A stretch of 64,000 nucleotides of DNA from SOJA01 sp964598485 (GTDB taxonomy: Archaea; Thermoproteota; Bathyarchaeia; Bathyarchaeales; Bathycorpusculaceae), in the NCBI GenBank assembly GCA_964598485.1, contig CAZRCD010000005.1:62001-126000 (forward strand), in the 5' to 3' direction. Below are positions 1-6,584 of the stretch, one piece after another. The notes beneath the pieces are model-generated. The model was not told the DNA's origin. It did not search any database and was given only the letters and a program-made list of their open reading frames with translations. Each line of letters starts with the position of its first letter. The stretch's first letter is position 1. The position numbers and the translations under genes were made by a program.

Positions 1-32
1 GACATGTGAAAAGCGGTGCATGCTGATTGGTT

Positions 33-1100
33 ATGGATTTAGAGAAAGCTGTAAGTGTTGCAGTTCGTTCTCTGATACCTAATAGGCCTTACCATGTGCA
101 GTGGTTTGTTACAAGAAAATGTAACTATCGTTGCAAAGGATGCGACGTTTGGCGGGAGCAGGATACTAAAGAATTATCAACAGAAGAGATAAAGAGAGGC
201 TTAGATATTCTCCGAGAACTAGGCGTAATTGAAGTTGTCTTATCTGGAGGCAACCCTCTTCTAAGGGATGATATAGGTGAAATCATAGAGTATGCCTCAC
301 GATTCTTTATAACAACAGTTTATGATAACGGTAGCATGGCTGTCAAAAAAATCGATGATTTACACGATGCAGATTTTGTTGCAATCTCCATTGACAGTTT
401 GAACCCAGAGAAAAACGACTACGTAAAAGGTGTTAAAGGTGCATGGCACAATTCAATGAAAGCTATTGAGAAACTTCGTGAAGAAGGTATTTCTGTTAGC
501 GTGTCGCCTACAATTTCACAATTTAACTTGCACGAAATTTTAGATTTCACTAATTACTTTATAAATAAAGGCATTCCAATCTGGTATTGCCTATATTCCT
601 ATGACTTTTCAAATGATCATCTCCAGCTTTTTAAAATAGGCAAGAAAAACGATGAATTCACAATAGTTGACAAAGAAACAATGGTCAACCTTTGTAATTC
701 TCTCATTGAAATGAAGAAGAAAAACAGTAAGATTCTCATGACAAAAAAGACATTAAACGCTGTCAAAAATCTTTATTTAACGGGCAAAAGAATATGGGAA
801 TGTCGTGCGCTTCAAAACTTCTTTGTTATAGATCACCTCGGTAGAGTCGCCGGGTGCCACCTCCACAATCCATTAGCGTCAATCTTCGATTTGCCCACGG
901 TCTGGAACAGCCCAAAGTTTAACGCTATGCGCAAAACCTATAGCAAATGCACTCAATGCACCTACATGTGTTACATTTTCTATTCCATTCATGGAACTGT
1001 CATCGGCAACTTCCAGATAGCACAAGAACAATGGAAAAACGCGAAATTATTTTTGAAGAAAAACAGTGTTACGCCTCTAAATTTGGCAAAACAGCAATGA
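33..1100 (+). CDS. Radical SAM protein of unknown substrate
   Basis: The protein of 355 residues has the radical SAM cluster motif CxxxCxxC at residues 30-37 (CNYRCKGC) and a following GGNP segment near residue 73 that matches the SAM-binding GGE-type motif. A second set of cysteines near the C terminus (CTQCTYMC) could hold an auxiliary iron-sulfur cluster, as in SPASM-like proteins. I chose the ATG at 33; a TTG at 27 is in frame and possible. It is convergent with, and overlaps by about 30 nt, the small membrane-protein gene on the other strand. It lies outside the provirus, so it is a host gene. Substrate cannot be read from the sequence. Confidence 0.85.
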   Translation: MDLEKAVSVAVRSLIPNRPYHVQWFVTRKCNYRCKGCDVWREQDTKELSTEEIKRGLDILRELGVIEVVLSGGNPLLRDDIGEIIEYASRFFITTVYDNGSMAVKKIDDLHDADFVAISIDSLNPEKNDYVKGVKGAWHNSMKAIEKLREEGISVSVSPTISQFNLHEILDFTNYFINKGIPIWYCLYSYDFSNDHLQLFKIGKKNDEFTIVDKETMVNLCNSLIEMKKKNSKILMTKKTLNAVKNLYLTGKRIWECRALQNFFVIDHLGRVAGCHLHNPLASIFDLPTVWNSPKFNAMRKTYSKCTQCTYMCYIFYSIHGTVIGNFQIAQEQWKNAKLFLKKNSVTPLNLAKQQ

Positions 1101-1323
1101 TACTCGCTATTTTTTGACGAAGTGCTTGATCTAACACGATCTTTTCATCTTCCATAATTGTTGGAAGCTGTGGTATGGCAATAATGTTATTCATTATTGT
1201 TCTTGGTCCAGCGTCCCTCGGTTTTTTCAGTTCGACAAAAGCAGGTAAAAGCATGATAAATATGAATGTGGAAACTCCTAAAATCAGCACGATAAAGGTC
1301 ATTGGATTCGGAGTTGGAAACAT
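1069..1323 (-). CDS. Small single-pass membrane protein
   Basis: This 84-residue protein has one strong hydrophobic segment (residues about 8-30) followed by a charged C-terminal region with PRDAGPR. I recognise no family. It starts 24 nt downstream of the stop of the glycosyltransferase C-terminal fragment on the same strand. Before the provirus inserted, it was therefore probably the last gene of an operon with the four-helix membrane protein now at 37350-37769 and the GT2 gene. A role in surface polysaccharide handling is inference from that context only. With the provirus in place it may have lost its original promoter. Confidence 0.6.
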   Translation of the reverse strand: MFPTPNPMTFIVLILGVSTFIFIMLLPAFVELKKPRDAGPRTIMNNIIAIPQLPTIMEDEKIVLDQALRQKIASIIAVLPNLEA

Positions 1324-1347
1324 TCTTATCTTTTAGAAAACTTTGCT

Positions 1348-1788
1348 TTAGTTTATTATATAACTATTTCCATTTCCAGTGTGAACCGTTTTATCCCAGT
1401 GATTGCAGTTCTTTCCTAAGATTTTTGATATAAGCAAATCTGCAAGGGCCTTAGTGCATATGGGGACATTATATAAGAAAGTAAAGATCAACAATGGAAT
1501 CAGCCAGTATGCTCTGGTTCTACCATCTAGATATGCTCCTATTCCTACTTCGAAGAATGGCGCGAAATTTCCGACGAAACTGTAGAGAGAAATTGGTATC
1601 AGAGTCCAAAAAATGCTAAACCATTGTGGAGGATGAAAGAAGAAGAGCAGAACGCCCACAATCCATGAGAGCGGAACAAGGACCGGCATGAAATACACGT
1701 TTAACAAGAGCAAGCCATCGAGTTTCTCTCTAAGCCGTAGATTGCTGCTTTTCAAGACTTTCAGTGAATGTTTGAAGGCGCATTGCAT
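1348..1788 (-). pseudogene. C-terminal fragment of family-2 glycosyltransferase, cut off by the provirus
   Basis: These 146 residues (HMQCAFKHS onward) are the C-terminal membrane part of a processive-type GT2 enzyme, with about three transmembrane helices. They join in frame to the N-terminal fragment at 36509-37360: the codons for H-M-Q at the att core are shared by both pieces, and the fusion reads WAKGHMQCAFKHS. The intact enzyme would be about 430 residues, normal for GT2 proteins of the NodC/hyaluronan-synthase type. The fragment has an ATG inside the att core and could still be translated, but it lacks the whole catalytic domain. The break is caused by the provirus between 1781 and 36528. 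Confidence 0.85.
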
Positions 1789-1802
1789 ATGAACGTTAGC
1801 CC
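1781..1802. other. attL (left attachment site)
   Basis: The sequence is CATTGCATATG, then AACG, then TTAGCCC. The 11-nt CATTGCATATG and the outer TTAGCCC are shared with attR; the four bases between differ. In attL the host side is on the left and the virus side on the right, so crossover must lie within the identical 11 nt. On the minus strand the core encodes H-M-Q of the glycosyltransferase. Confidence 0.85.
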
Positions 1803-1865
1803 GTTGTGTTGACCCATCCGTATTTTGTGTACTTCCTGAGACTAGGCACTATAAGCTTGATGTTG

Positions 1866-1893
1866 TTTCATGTGTGGGTATACCCACGTGAAA
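1866..1893. repeat. Inverted repeat centred on a 14-nt palindrome
   Basis: GTGGGTATACCCAC (1874-1887) is a perfect palindrome, and the outer TTTCA (1866-1870) and TGAAA (1889-1893) extend it with a two-base asymmetry. The same TTTCA/TGAAA half-sites recur in the promoter at 2614-2628. It could be an operator or a recombinase/replication site. Confidence 0.6.
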
Positions 1894-1907
1894 TGAACCC
1901 GCGGGTC

Positions 1908-1946
1908 AATATTATGCCAAAGTTCGCTACCGAAGTTTCCAATATT
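1908..1946 (+). other. 39-nt hairpin
   Basis: AATATT (1908-1913) pairs with AATATT (1941-1946), and inside it AAAGTTCG (1919-1926) pairs with CGAAGTTT (1931-1938) with one mismatch around a CTAC loop. It lies directly before the tRNA-like piece. Confidence 0.5.
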
Positions 1947-1958
1947 TACTTCTAGGAA

Positions 1959-1983
1959 GTGGGTTCAAATCCCACCCCTGCGT
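1959..1983 (+). other. tRNA 3'-end-like fragment (T-arm plus acceptor strand)
   Basis: GTGGG-TTCAAAT-CCCAC (1959-1975) is a perfect tRNA T-arm with a 5-bp stem and consensus loop, followed by CCCTGCG (1976-1982), which fits the 3' acceptor strand. I looked for the matching 5' acceptor strand (CGCAGGG or wobble forms) and D-arm upstream and found none, so this is a fragment and not a full gene. Archaeal viruses often carry such tRNA 3' pieces as attachment sites, but the current attL is in the glycosyltransferase gene. Confidence 0.6.
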
Positions 1984-1996
1984 CCCTGCTCCTTGC

Positions 1997-2021
1997 ACAA
2001 GGTGACCGTAGGGGAACCTGC
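1997..2021 (+). other. 16S rRNA 3'-end-like fragment
   Basis: These 25 nt match the universal region just before the 16S anti-Shine-Dalgarno tail (ACAAGGT..CCGTAGGGGAACCTGC) at 23 of 25 positions against the common archaeal form, the two differences being adjacent. The anti-Shine-Dalgarno end itself is absent. It lies 13 nt after the tRNA-like piece. Confidence 0.6.
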
Positions 2022-2026
2022 ATTTA

Positions 2027-2065
2027 CTTTACAAATGTAAAGCGTGTCCCTGGGACACGTATATT
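2027..2065 (+). terminator. Two tandem hairpins, possible terminator
   Basis: CTTTAC-AAAT-GTAAAG (2027-2042) and CGTGTCCC-T-GGGACACG (2043-2059) are both perfect stems placed back to back and are followed by TATATTTT. They could end transcription from the left-end region or be part of a structured site. Confidence 0.4.
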
Positions 2066-2085
2066 TTCACTTTAACTTATCTCTC
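2066..2085 (+). repeat. 20-nt direct repeat, left copy
   Basis: The sequence TTCACTTTAACTTATCTCTC is found exactly again at 31903-31922. Each copy precedes the first gene of a rightward gene set: 2162 here and 31970 at the right. It is therefore a candidate shared promoter or regulator site. Confidence 0.6.
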
Positions 2086-2161
2086 CGTGGGGTGTGAATG
2101 TGTTGTTTGGGCAGTGGGTTTTTATTACTTGATGGTTTATCTTGAATTTTACTGTTGAGAG

Positions 2162-2350
2162 GTGTCTGTGTTGGGTGGTTCGTATCAGCAGGGTTGGGAT
2201 GATTGTTTAGATGCGGTTTTGAGTATCTTGGATAAGGTTGAGAGTACTGAGGAAGCTAAAAAGAAGATTGAGGGTGTGCAGGTTTTGGTTAAGGCTAAGA
2301 AGTTTGAGCAGATCAGGTTTGAGCTTGGTGTTGTTGACGATCTTTTTTAG
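2162..2350 (+). CDS. Small viral protein, unknown function
   Basis: This 62-residue protein is acidic and helical (GWDDCLDAVLSILDKVES). No family is recognised. It starts with GTG at 2162; a second GTG at 2168 is equally possible, since the GAGGTG ribosome-site-like sequence overlaps the first. It is the first gene inside the left end of the provirus and its 3' end overlaps the convergent wHTH gene by 38 nt. The 20-nt repeat at 2066-2085 is about 80 nt upstream and may drive it. Confidence 0.55.
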   Translation: MSVLGGSYQQGWDDCLDAVLSILDKVESTEEAKKKIEGVQVLVKAKKFEQIRFELGVVDDLF

Positions 2351-2603
2351 CTTCTAAGACTGCATTGATTTCTTCCAATTTTTCAGCTATGGCCTTGCCG
2401 TCGCCTGTTAGTTGAATGTACCGTGTGTATGGGCGTTTGCGTTCTTCGTCTATTAGTTCTAGTTTTGCGAGCCTGTTGAGAACTCGGTAGAGGGTTCCGC
2501 TGCTTGCGTCTATTTCTATGTCTGTGACTTTGGTCTTTCCGTGTTCGAGCAAAAATAAGAGTAGTTGCAACATGGCCTTATTTTCTAGTTGTTTTATCAT
2601 CAT
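2313..2603 (-). CDS. Winged-helix transcriptional regulator
   Basis: The 96-residue protein fits a winged helix domain: helices around KAMLQLLLFLLEHG, a recognition helix in SSGTLYRVLNRLAKLEL, and a wing region with PYTRYIQLTGDGK. It resembles PadR/ArsR-like archaeal regulators. I placed the start at ATG 2603, which has GGTGA 5 nt upstream; an in-frame GTG lies at 2612. It is the only minus-strand gene in the left part of the provirus and faces the AbrB-like gene across a shared promoter region with a TTTCA-N5-TGAAA palindrome (2614-2628), so it likely controls that divergent pair, as lysogeny repressors do. That role is inference. Confidence 0.7.
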   Translation of the reverse strand: MMIKQLENKAMLQLLLFLLEHGKTKVTDIEIDASSGTLYRVLNRLAKLELIDEERKRPYTRYIQLTGDGKAIAEKLEEINAVLEAKKDRQQHQAQT

Positions 2604-2613
2604 AAGATTCACC

Positions 2614-2628
2614 TTTCAATTTGTGAAA
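2614..2628. promoter_or_regulatory. Operator-like palindrome TTTCA-N5-TGAAA
   Basis: The palindrome lies between the divergent wHTH (start 2603) and AbrB-like (start 2694) genes and just upstream of the TATA box at 2638-2648. The half-sites are the same as in the inverted repeat at 1866-1893. Confidence 0.45.
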
Positions 2629-2637
2629 TGTGGAAAG

Positions 2638-2648
2638 TTTTATAAATA
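2638..2648 (+). promoter_or_regulatory. TATA box for the AbrB-like operon
   Basis: TTTTATAAATA lies about 46-56 nt before the ATG at 2694, fitting an archaeal promoter with a short leader that contains AAGGTGA as ribosome-binding site. Confidence 0.55.
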
Positions 2649-2693
2649 GTTTGTGAGGATATATTGTATTTCGAAATGTGCAAGGTGAAATAT

Positions 2694-2870
2694 ATGGAGG
2701 AAGAAATAATAAGCGTGATAAAACCGATAGCTCAAGGCCAGCCGAACCCAAGCCTGTACGTTTTGGTTCCTCTGAAGCTTAGAAACAAGCTGAACATCAC
2801 TGAAGACACTGAGTTTGTTGTGTTGCTTGCTGAAAACGGCGACATAATTTACCGGCAAAAGGAGGCATAG
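2694..2870 (+). CDS. AbrB/SpoVT-like DNA-binding protein
   Basis: The 58-residue protein has the swapped-hairpin pattern of SpoVT/AbrB domains: a strand (LYVLVPLKLRNKL), then NITEDTEFVVLLAENGDIIYR. Such proteins bind DNA as dimers and regulate transcription or act as antitoxins. Start at ATG 2694 is supported by AAGGTGA upstream; the longer frame from 2664 overlaps the TATA box and is unlikely. The stop is followed after 3 nt by the ribbon-helix-helix gene, so the two are cotranscribed. Confidence 0.65.
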   Translation: MEEEIISVIKPIAQGQPNPSLYVLVPLKLRNKLNITEDTEFVVLLAENGDIIYRQKEA

Positions 2871-2873
2871 GCG

Positions 2874-3035
2874 TTGTCTAAAGAAGGCTTTGTTGATGTG
2901 GAAATCAAGAACGTGCCCGTTAAGTTGCTTGAGGAATTTGATGAGACAGTAGTTAAACAATTTTATCCTGGAGGTCGCAGCGAAGCAATTCGAGATCTAA
3001 TGCGGAAATTTATTCGTGAATACAAGGAGACTTAA
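2874..3035 (+). CDS. Ribbon-helix-helix (CopG-like) DNA-binding protein
   Basis: A TTG-started gene of 53 residues. The N-terminal strand (VDVEIKNVPVKLLEEFD), then helix and the PGGRSEAIRDLMRKFI segment are characteristic of ribbon-helix-helix repressors, common in archaeal viruses. Ribosome site GGAGG lies just upstream (2860-2864). It follows the AbrB-like gene by 3 nt and is followed by the GTG-started gene at 3039 after 3 nt, so the set forms a compact operon of small regulators. Confidence 0.7.
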   Translation: MSKEGFVDVEIKNVPVKLLEEFDETVVKQFYPGGRSEAIRDLMRKFIREYKET

Positions 3036-3038
3036 GCT

Positions 3039-3230
3039 GTGCAGCGTGATTTTAAGGTTCTTTGTAAGGGCTTGAAGGGTCGGAATAAGGATACGCCTTT
3101 TGTTCAGTTTGTCAGCGAGTATGGTGAGAAGCTGGAGATCCACGTGCCTAGCAGGAAGGATCTGGACGATTTTCATATTGAAGAGGTTTTCACGGTGAAA
3201 ATTGTGCAGGAGCAGCAAACCATTGGGTAG
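3039..3230 (+). CDS. Small viral protein, unknown
   Basis: This GTG-started frame encodes 63 residues rich in charged amino acids with alternating short strands (EYGEKLEIHVPSRKDL, EEVFTVKIVQE). I recognise no family. It belongs to the regulator operon that starts at 2694, with 3 nt between it and the preceding gene and an overlap with the next. Confidence 0.55.
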   Translation: MQRDFKVLCKGLKGRNKDTPFVQFVSEYGEKLEIHVPSRKDLDDFHIEEVFTVKIVQEQQTIG

Positions 3231-3396
3231 CGAATTAAAGAAGTACAGAGAGATCGCTCGGAAACACACGGAGCACGGAGAGAAAGGCGGCTTTATAACT
3301 GCGTTTCTAAACGCTTTTTTGAAAGCTGATGATGTCAACGCTGGCTTAATGCTGCCTTTACTGAAGCATTTCTGCAGGAAATTCAATCTTTCGTGA
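3223..3396 (+). CDS. Small viral helical protein, unknown
   Basis: A TTG start at 3223 overlaps the end of the previous gene and gives 57 residues, starting LGSELKKYREIARKH. The C-terminal half is a possible amphipathic helix pair (FITAFLNAFLKADD, MLPLLKHFCRKF). No family recognised. A GTG at 3202 would extend it but overlaps the previous gene more. Confidence 0.45.
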   Translation: MGSELKKYREIARKHTEHGEKGGFITAFLNAFLKADDVNAGLMLPLLKHFCRKFNLS

Positions 3397-3415
3397 AATG
3401 GGGGATGTTGCTGAG

Positions 3416-3559
3416 ATGAGTTATCATTCGTGGCTCTGTATAGTTAGGAAGTCTTGCAGGCACTTTTATCTTAGGAAGGTAAGGCGCCTCTTCGGCGATC
3501 ACATTCTTGGGCTTGTTTTAGAGGATAGAGTGCAACTTCGGAGACTTTCAAATGACTAA
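3416..3559 (+). CDS. Very small basic protein overlapping the methyltransferase start
   Basis: ATG 3416 to TAA 3559 gives 47 residues, basic, with His and Cys at the start (SYHSWLCIVRKSCRHF). Its last codons overlap the ATG of the methyltransferase gene (AATGACTAA), the usual translational coupling in this operon. No family recognised. Confidence 0.45.
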   Translation: MSYHSWLCIVRKSCRHFYLRKVRRLFGDHILGLVLEDRVQLRRLSND

Positions 3560-4214
3560 GCATTTTGAAAAGGATTATGATCCAGACGCGCCAACTTTCA
3601 TAGACCTGTTCTGTGGATGTGGTGGTGCTACGCTTGGCCTTATTCAAGCTGGCTTCAACCACTTGTGCGGAATCGACATAGCTAAAGACGCACTGAAGAC
3701 GTACCAATTTAACATTGGAAATGCCATAAGAGCAGATGTTCGATGTCTGCCGCTTCGTCCAGATTTGAAGCCTCATCTTGTTCACGGTTCGCCTCCATGT
3801 CAGGGTTTCAGCCGAATGAATTCCCACAAATCCAAGCCGAAATACGCTAAGCAACGGAAGTTATTATTGTGGTTTGCAGCTGCAATAGAGTATCTACAGC
3901 CTGAAACCATCAGTTTCGAGATGATCCCAGAAGCAAGGCGCTACCCAGAGTTTCACGAAATGCTTAGGATGTTGAAGTTTGAGATCTGCATGCCTTATAG
4001 TGTTAGCTGGAAAATATTGGACTTCGCTGATTTTGGTGTTCCTCAGCATAGACATAGAATAATTCTCATTGGAATTAAAGTAGACAAGGTTATCGGCTTG
4101 GTTGAGATGCCTTTGCCCCCATACTCGCCCCTAGCCCCATCGTCAAACGTTGACCTGCCTAGAGTTCCGACACAGGCCCAGTTACTTGAATATCCAATGG
4201 AGGCTTCTAAATAA
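3552..4214 (+). CDS. Shortened C5-cytosine DNA methyltransferase
   Basis: The 220-residue protein has motif I (DLFCGCGGATLG, residues 18-29), motif IV with the catalytic Cys (GSPPCQGFS, near residue 80), a motif VI region with the essential Glu (SFEMIPEAR) and motif VIII (QHRHRIILIG). Normal members are over 300 residues and have a target-recognition domain plus motifs IX and X after motif VIII; here only about 45 residues follow. Motif VI has EMI where ENV is usual. It may be inactive, need a partner protein, or be a minimal form. Viral methyltransferases usually protect DNA from host restriction. Confidence 0.85.
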   Translation: MTKHFEKDYDPDAPTFIDLFCGCGGATLGLIQAGFNHLCGIDIAKDALKTYQFNIGNAIRADVRCLPLRPDLKPHLVHGSPPCQGFSRMNSHKSKPKYAKQRKLLLWFAAAIEYLQPETISFEMIPEARRYPEFHEMLRMLKFEICMPYSVSWKILDFADFGVPQHRHRIILIGIKVDKVIGLVEMPLPPYSPLAPSSNVDLPRVPTQAQLLEYPMEASK

Positions 4215-4528
4215 TGTTTGTTTGTCCACGATGTGGTTTCAAGGATGATCCTTGCTGGCGTGCCCATCGTTACATGCTCTATGTAGTGTATACAGAGATT
4301 GACACGTTAGCACAGTTTCGCCCTAAATTAGCTGAGCGACTGCGTCTGAAAACCGATGTTGAAGAAGACCCTTATGCGTACCATTTAACCAGCAGCGGCT
4401 ACGTTTTACGCACAACCATTGAACTGAAAGATTTCATGTACAAACGAGGCTTAATTGAACGTCATAAAGCTGCTACCGATCGGAAACAGGTTAGGTTGCT
4501 ACCGCAAAAATCGGAGGCTTCTGAATGA
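4214..4528 (+). CDS. Zinc-ribbon protein next to the methyltransferase
   Basis: The 104-residue protein starts with CPRCGFKDDPCWRAH, a zinc-binding N terminus, followed by helical and winged-helix-like sequence (YHLTSSGYVLRTTIELKDFMYKRG broken into two helices). Its ATG is the last base of the methyltransferase stop, so the genes are translationally coupled. A DNA-recognition partner for the shortened methyltransferase is possible but not shown. Confidence 0.55.
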   Translation: MFVCPRCGFKDDPCWRAHRYMLYVVYTEIDTLAQFRPKLAERLRLKTDVEEDPYAYHLTSSGYVLRTTIELKDFMYKRGLIERHKAATDRKQVRLLPQKSEASE

Positions 4529-4683
4529 GACGTGTTGTAGTTAAGTGTGCAATAAAGAATTGCGAATCTAATAAGAGGGGCCATTGCACACGTGAAGAGA
4601 TCTACTTAGACAAGCACGAGCCCACCGGATTTGCAATTTGCGTCTTTCAATACACGCTTAAACCTAAGGAGGCATCTTCTTGA
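4525..4683 (+). CDS. Small Cys-rich protein
   Basis: ATG 4525 overlaps the stop of the preceding gene (ATGA) and the frame gives 52 residues with cysteines at residues 8, 13, 21 and 39 (KCAIKNCESNKRGHC), consistent with a small zinc-binding fold. Its stop overlaps the TTG start of the HerA-like gene. No family recognised. Confidence 0.5.
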   Translation: MRRVVVKCAIKNCESNKRGHCTREEIYLDKHEPTGFAICVFQYTLKPKEASS

Positions 4684-6260
4684 AGTTTCGGTTTAGTAAG
4701 GATTTTGTTGTTGATACGTCTAAGGAGCCTTTCAATCGTGAAGGCTTACGAATCACAATGTTAGGTGGGCCAGGGTCCGGTAAAAGCTATAATAACTGTT
4801 TGTTCGCTGAGCAGTTCTTAACGCAGCATGGCACAATTGTTGTTTTTCAGCCGCGTGACGAGTATTATACTTTGAAGGAAAAGTTTGATGTGGTTTGTGT
4901 CGGCGGAGTTCACGCTAAGGACATTGATTTTGCTTTAACTAAGCCGAAGATGTATGCGAAGCATGTTGTTGAAGATGGAATCAGCATGATCTTTTACACT
5001 GCTGATAAGGATGAGGAGAAGCTTGTGCAATGGACCAGCCGGTTTATTGAGCATGTTTTAACCTTGCAAGAAACACATCACAGGCCGCTATTAATTATCT
5101 TGGAGGAAGCTCAAGAGTACGTGCCAAAGAGTGCAGCAGGACATAGTGCGCCGCCATGGGTTTTTAACCGAATGATCCGCACGTTTAAAAAATGCTTCAC
5201 TGAAGGACGGAAACTAAATGTTATTGCTATTGGTAGTAGCCAAAGACCGCAGCTATTAGACTTTACGATTCGTCAGTTGGCTAATGTTAAGTTTTTCGGG
5301 AAATTCAGCAGCCAAGACATTAAGTATGTGGATAAGGAATGTTTGGCCATTATTCGGCAGGAAGGCGTAGAAGTTGAAGCGTCTAGGCTTTTGCATTTAA
5401 AGAAGGGTGAATGGCTCGTTAACTGCGAGCTGATGACAGACTACATTATGGTTACTCATCCACGTTTAACGAAGCATGGCGCGGAAACTCCTAAGCTGGA
5501 ATACATTGCTCCCAGGACCAATGAAACTAAGAAGACGGTTAGCGATCTTGCAGCAGCAATTAAAGAGGCTCTCGAGAAAGAAATAGCTGAACAGTCAGAA
5601 CTTGAAAAGGCTAAGCGTAAGATTAGAGATCTTGAAAAGAAGCTTGAAGCAGCTGAAGAAAAGGCCCGAATCAAGCTGTCAGTTAAGGACATGCTCAAAG
5701 GCGACGGAGACGCGGAAGAGTTAGCTGAGAAACTGGCGAAGACTGAAAAACAAAAGGCCCGTCTCGAGGAGCAGATTAAGGACCAAGGGCTTATCATTTC
5801 GGACCTGGAAGGTCAAGTTAAGCTCTTAAAGAAGTTTGAGCTTTTCGACCAAGCTTTAACAGGGCTTATCGAGGCGAAGTTACATGCTAGTAATATACCG
5901 CAAGGTAAAGCGGTGAGTACTCACAAGCCGGGATTGGAACCCGGGTCTCAGAAGGTTCAGTTGCAAAGTACGAAGAGTATTGTCGACGTGCCCCCTGTTA
6001 TGAAATCGGTTACGATTAATGACGTGAGTATCCACGGTAAGATTTTGACGGTTGCTAAGAAAGGCTTGCTTGACAAGTGGAGAAAGCTTGGAGAGATTGT
6101 TAAGGCGATTATAGAGGAAGGATGGACCGTATCGCCTCAACAAGTGAATAATGGTTTGAATGACTTGGTGAAGCAGCAGCTGATCGCTAAGAAGCACACG
6201 GACCGGAATTATTTCAGGTTAGCGAAAAACGTGGTTTTCAAAAAAGAGGTTGAAGCCTAA
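4680..6260 (+). CDS. HerA-like ATPase with coiled coil and winged helix
   Basis: This 526-residue protein has a Walker A motif GGPGSGKS (29-36), Walker B with catalytic Glu (LLIILEEAQE, near 137-146) and a following arginine-rich sensor region (IGSSQRPQLLDF), as in the HerA/FtsK superfamily of DNA-pumping ATPases. A long coiled coil (about 285-395) and a C-terminal winged helix (about 455-526) follow. TTG start at 4680. Since the provirus also has a canonical terminase, this ATPase is unlikely to be the packaging motor; a role in viral DNA replication, recombination or DNA transfer is more likely (inference). No NurA partner is seen. Confidence 0.75.
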   Translation: MKFRFSKDFVVDTSKEPFNREGLRITMLGGPGSGKSYNNCLFAEQFLTQHGTIVVFQPRDEYYTLKEKFDVVCVGGVHAKDIDFALTKPKMYAKHVVEDGISMIFYTADKDEEKLVQWTSRFIEHVLTLQETHHRPLLIILEEAQEYVPKSAAGHSAPPWVFNRMIRTFKKCFTEGRKLNVIAIGSSQRPQLLDFTIRQLANVKFFGKFSSQDIKYVDKECLAIIRQEGVEVEASRLLHLKKGEWLVNCELMTDYIMVTHPRLTKHGAETPKLEYIAPRTNETKKTVSDLAAAIKEALEKEIAEQSELEKAKRKIRDLEKKLEAAEEKARIKLSVKDMLKGDGDAEELAEKLAKTEKQKARLEEQIKDQGLIISDLEGQVKLLKKFELFDQALTGLIEAKLHASNIPQGKAVSTHKPGLEPGSQKVQLQSTKSIVDVPPVMKSVTINDVSIHGKILTVAKKGLLDKWRKLGEIVKAIIEEGWTVSPQQVNNGLNDLVKQQLIAKKHTDRNYFRLAKNVVFKKEVEA

Positions 6261-6583
6261 TGGTTGACAAGTTGAATGAGCCTAAATGGAAGAATGACAT
6301 TGTTAAGGCGATTTGGAAGTATGCCCGTGAAAACGGTCTTGTTGATGATGACGGCCATCTTCCGAAAGGGCTTGGTGATATTATTCTTGATGTTCGGCGC
6401 CGGTGTGATAGATGTGGTAAGACTCCGGAGAAAGCTAGGGAAGACTCGGACGCGGATATAGGTATCTGGCCTTATCAGTGTTGTTGGGTTCACACAGAAA
6501 CCGAAGACTATTGTCCACATTATTGTTTGGAATGTCACCAGGAGCTGCAGAAGCAAAGACCTCACGCGGTAATTTCAGTTTGA
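6260..6583 (+). CDS. Zinc-finger protein, unknown
   Basis: The 107-residue protein has CDRCGKTPEKAR near residue 50 and a CC/CPHYCLEC cluster towards the C terminus, enough for two zinc sites. The N-terminal part is helical. ATG 6260 overlaps the HerA-like stop (TAATG), so the genes are cotranscribed. No family recognised. Confidence 0.55.
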   Translation: MVDKLNEPKWKNDIVKAIWKYARENGLVDDDGHLPKGLGDIILDVRRRCDRCGKTPEKAREDSDADIGIWPYQCCWVHTETEDYCPHYCLECHQELQKQRPHAVISV

Positions 6584-6584
6584 G

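Larger units (their letters stand above)
1849..2066 (+). ncRNA. Candidate viral structured RNA with tRNA- and rRNA-like parts
   Basis: A TATA-like box at 1849-1858 would start transcription near 1880. The predicted transcript contains the 1908-1946 hairpin, a T-arm and acceptor 3' strand resembling a tRNA, a 16S-tail-like segment, and ends in the perfect stem CGTGTCCC/GGGACACG (2043-2059) followed by TATATTTT, which resembles an intrinsic terminator. This is an inference from structure; no covariation or expression is available. The alternative is a patchwork of old attachment sites or an origin. Confidence 0.3.
1803..2161. other. Gene-free, highly structured left end of the provirus
   Basis: This stretch has no convincing reading frame. 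It holds a TATA-like CTATAAGCTT (1849-1858), a near-perfect inverted repeat (1866-1893), the palindrome ACCCGCGGGT (1897-1906), a 39-nt hairpin (1908-1946), a tRNA 3'-end-like piece (1959-1983), a 16S rRNA 3'-end-like piece (1997-2021), two adjacent hairpins (2027-2059) followed by TATATTTT, and a 20-nt sequence repeated near the right end (2066-2085). It could encode a viral non-coding RNA or contain the replication origin or integrase arm sites; the sequence alone does not decide. Confidence 0.7.

Noticed and set aside
1947..1990. A complete tRNA gene ending near 1983
   Set aside because: Only the T-arm and 3' acceptor strand are present; no matching 5' acceptor strand, D-arm or anticodon arm could be found in the 100 nt upstream.
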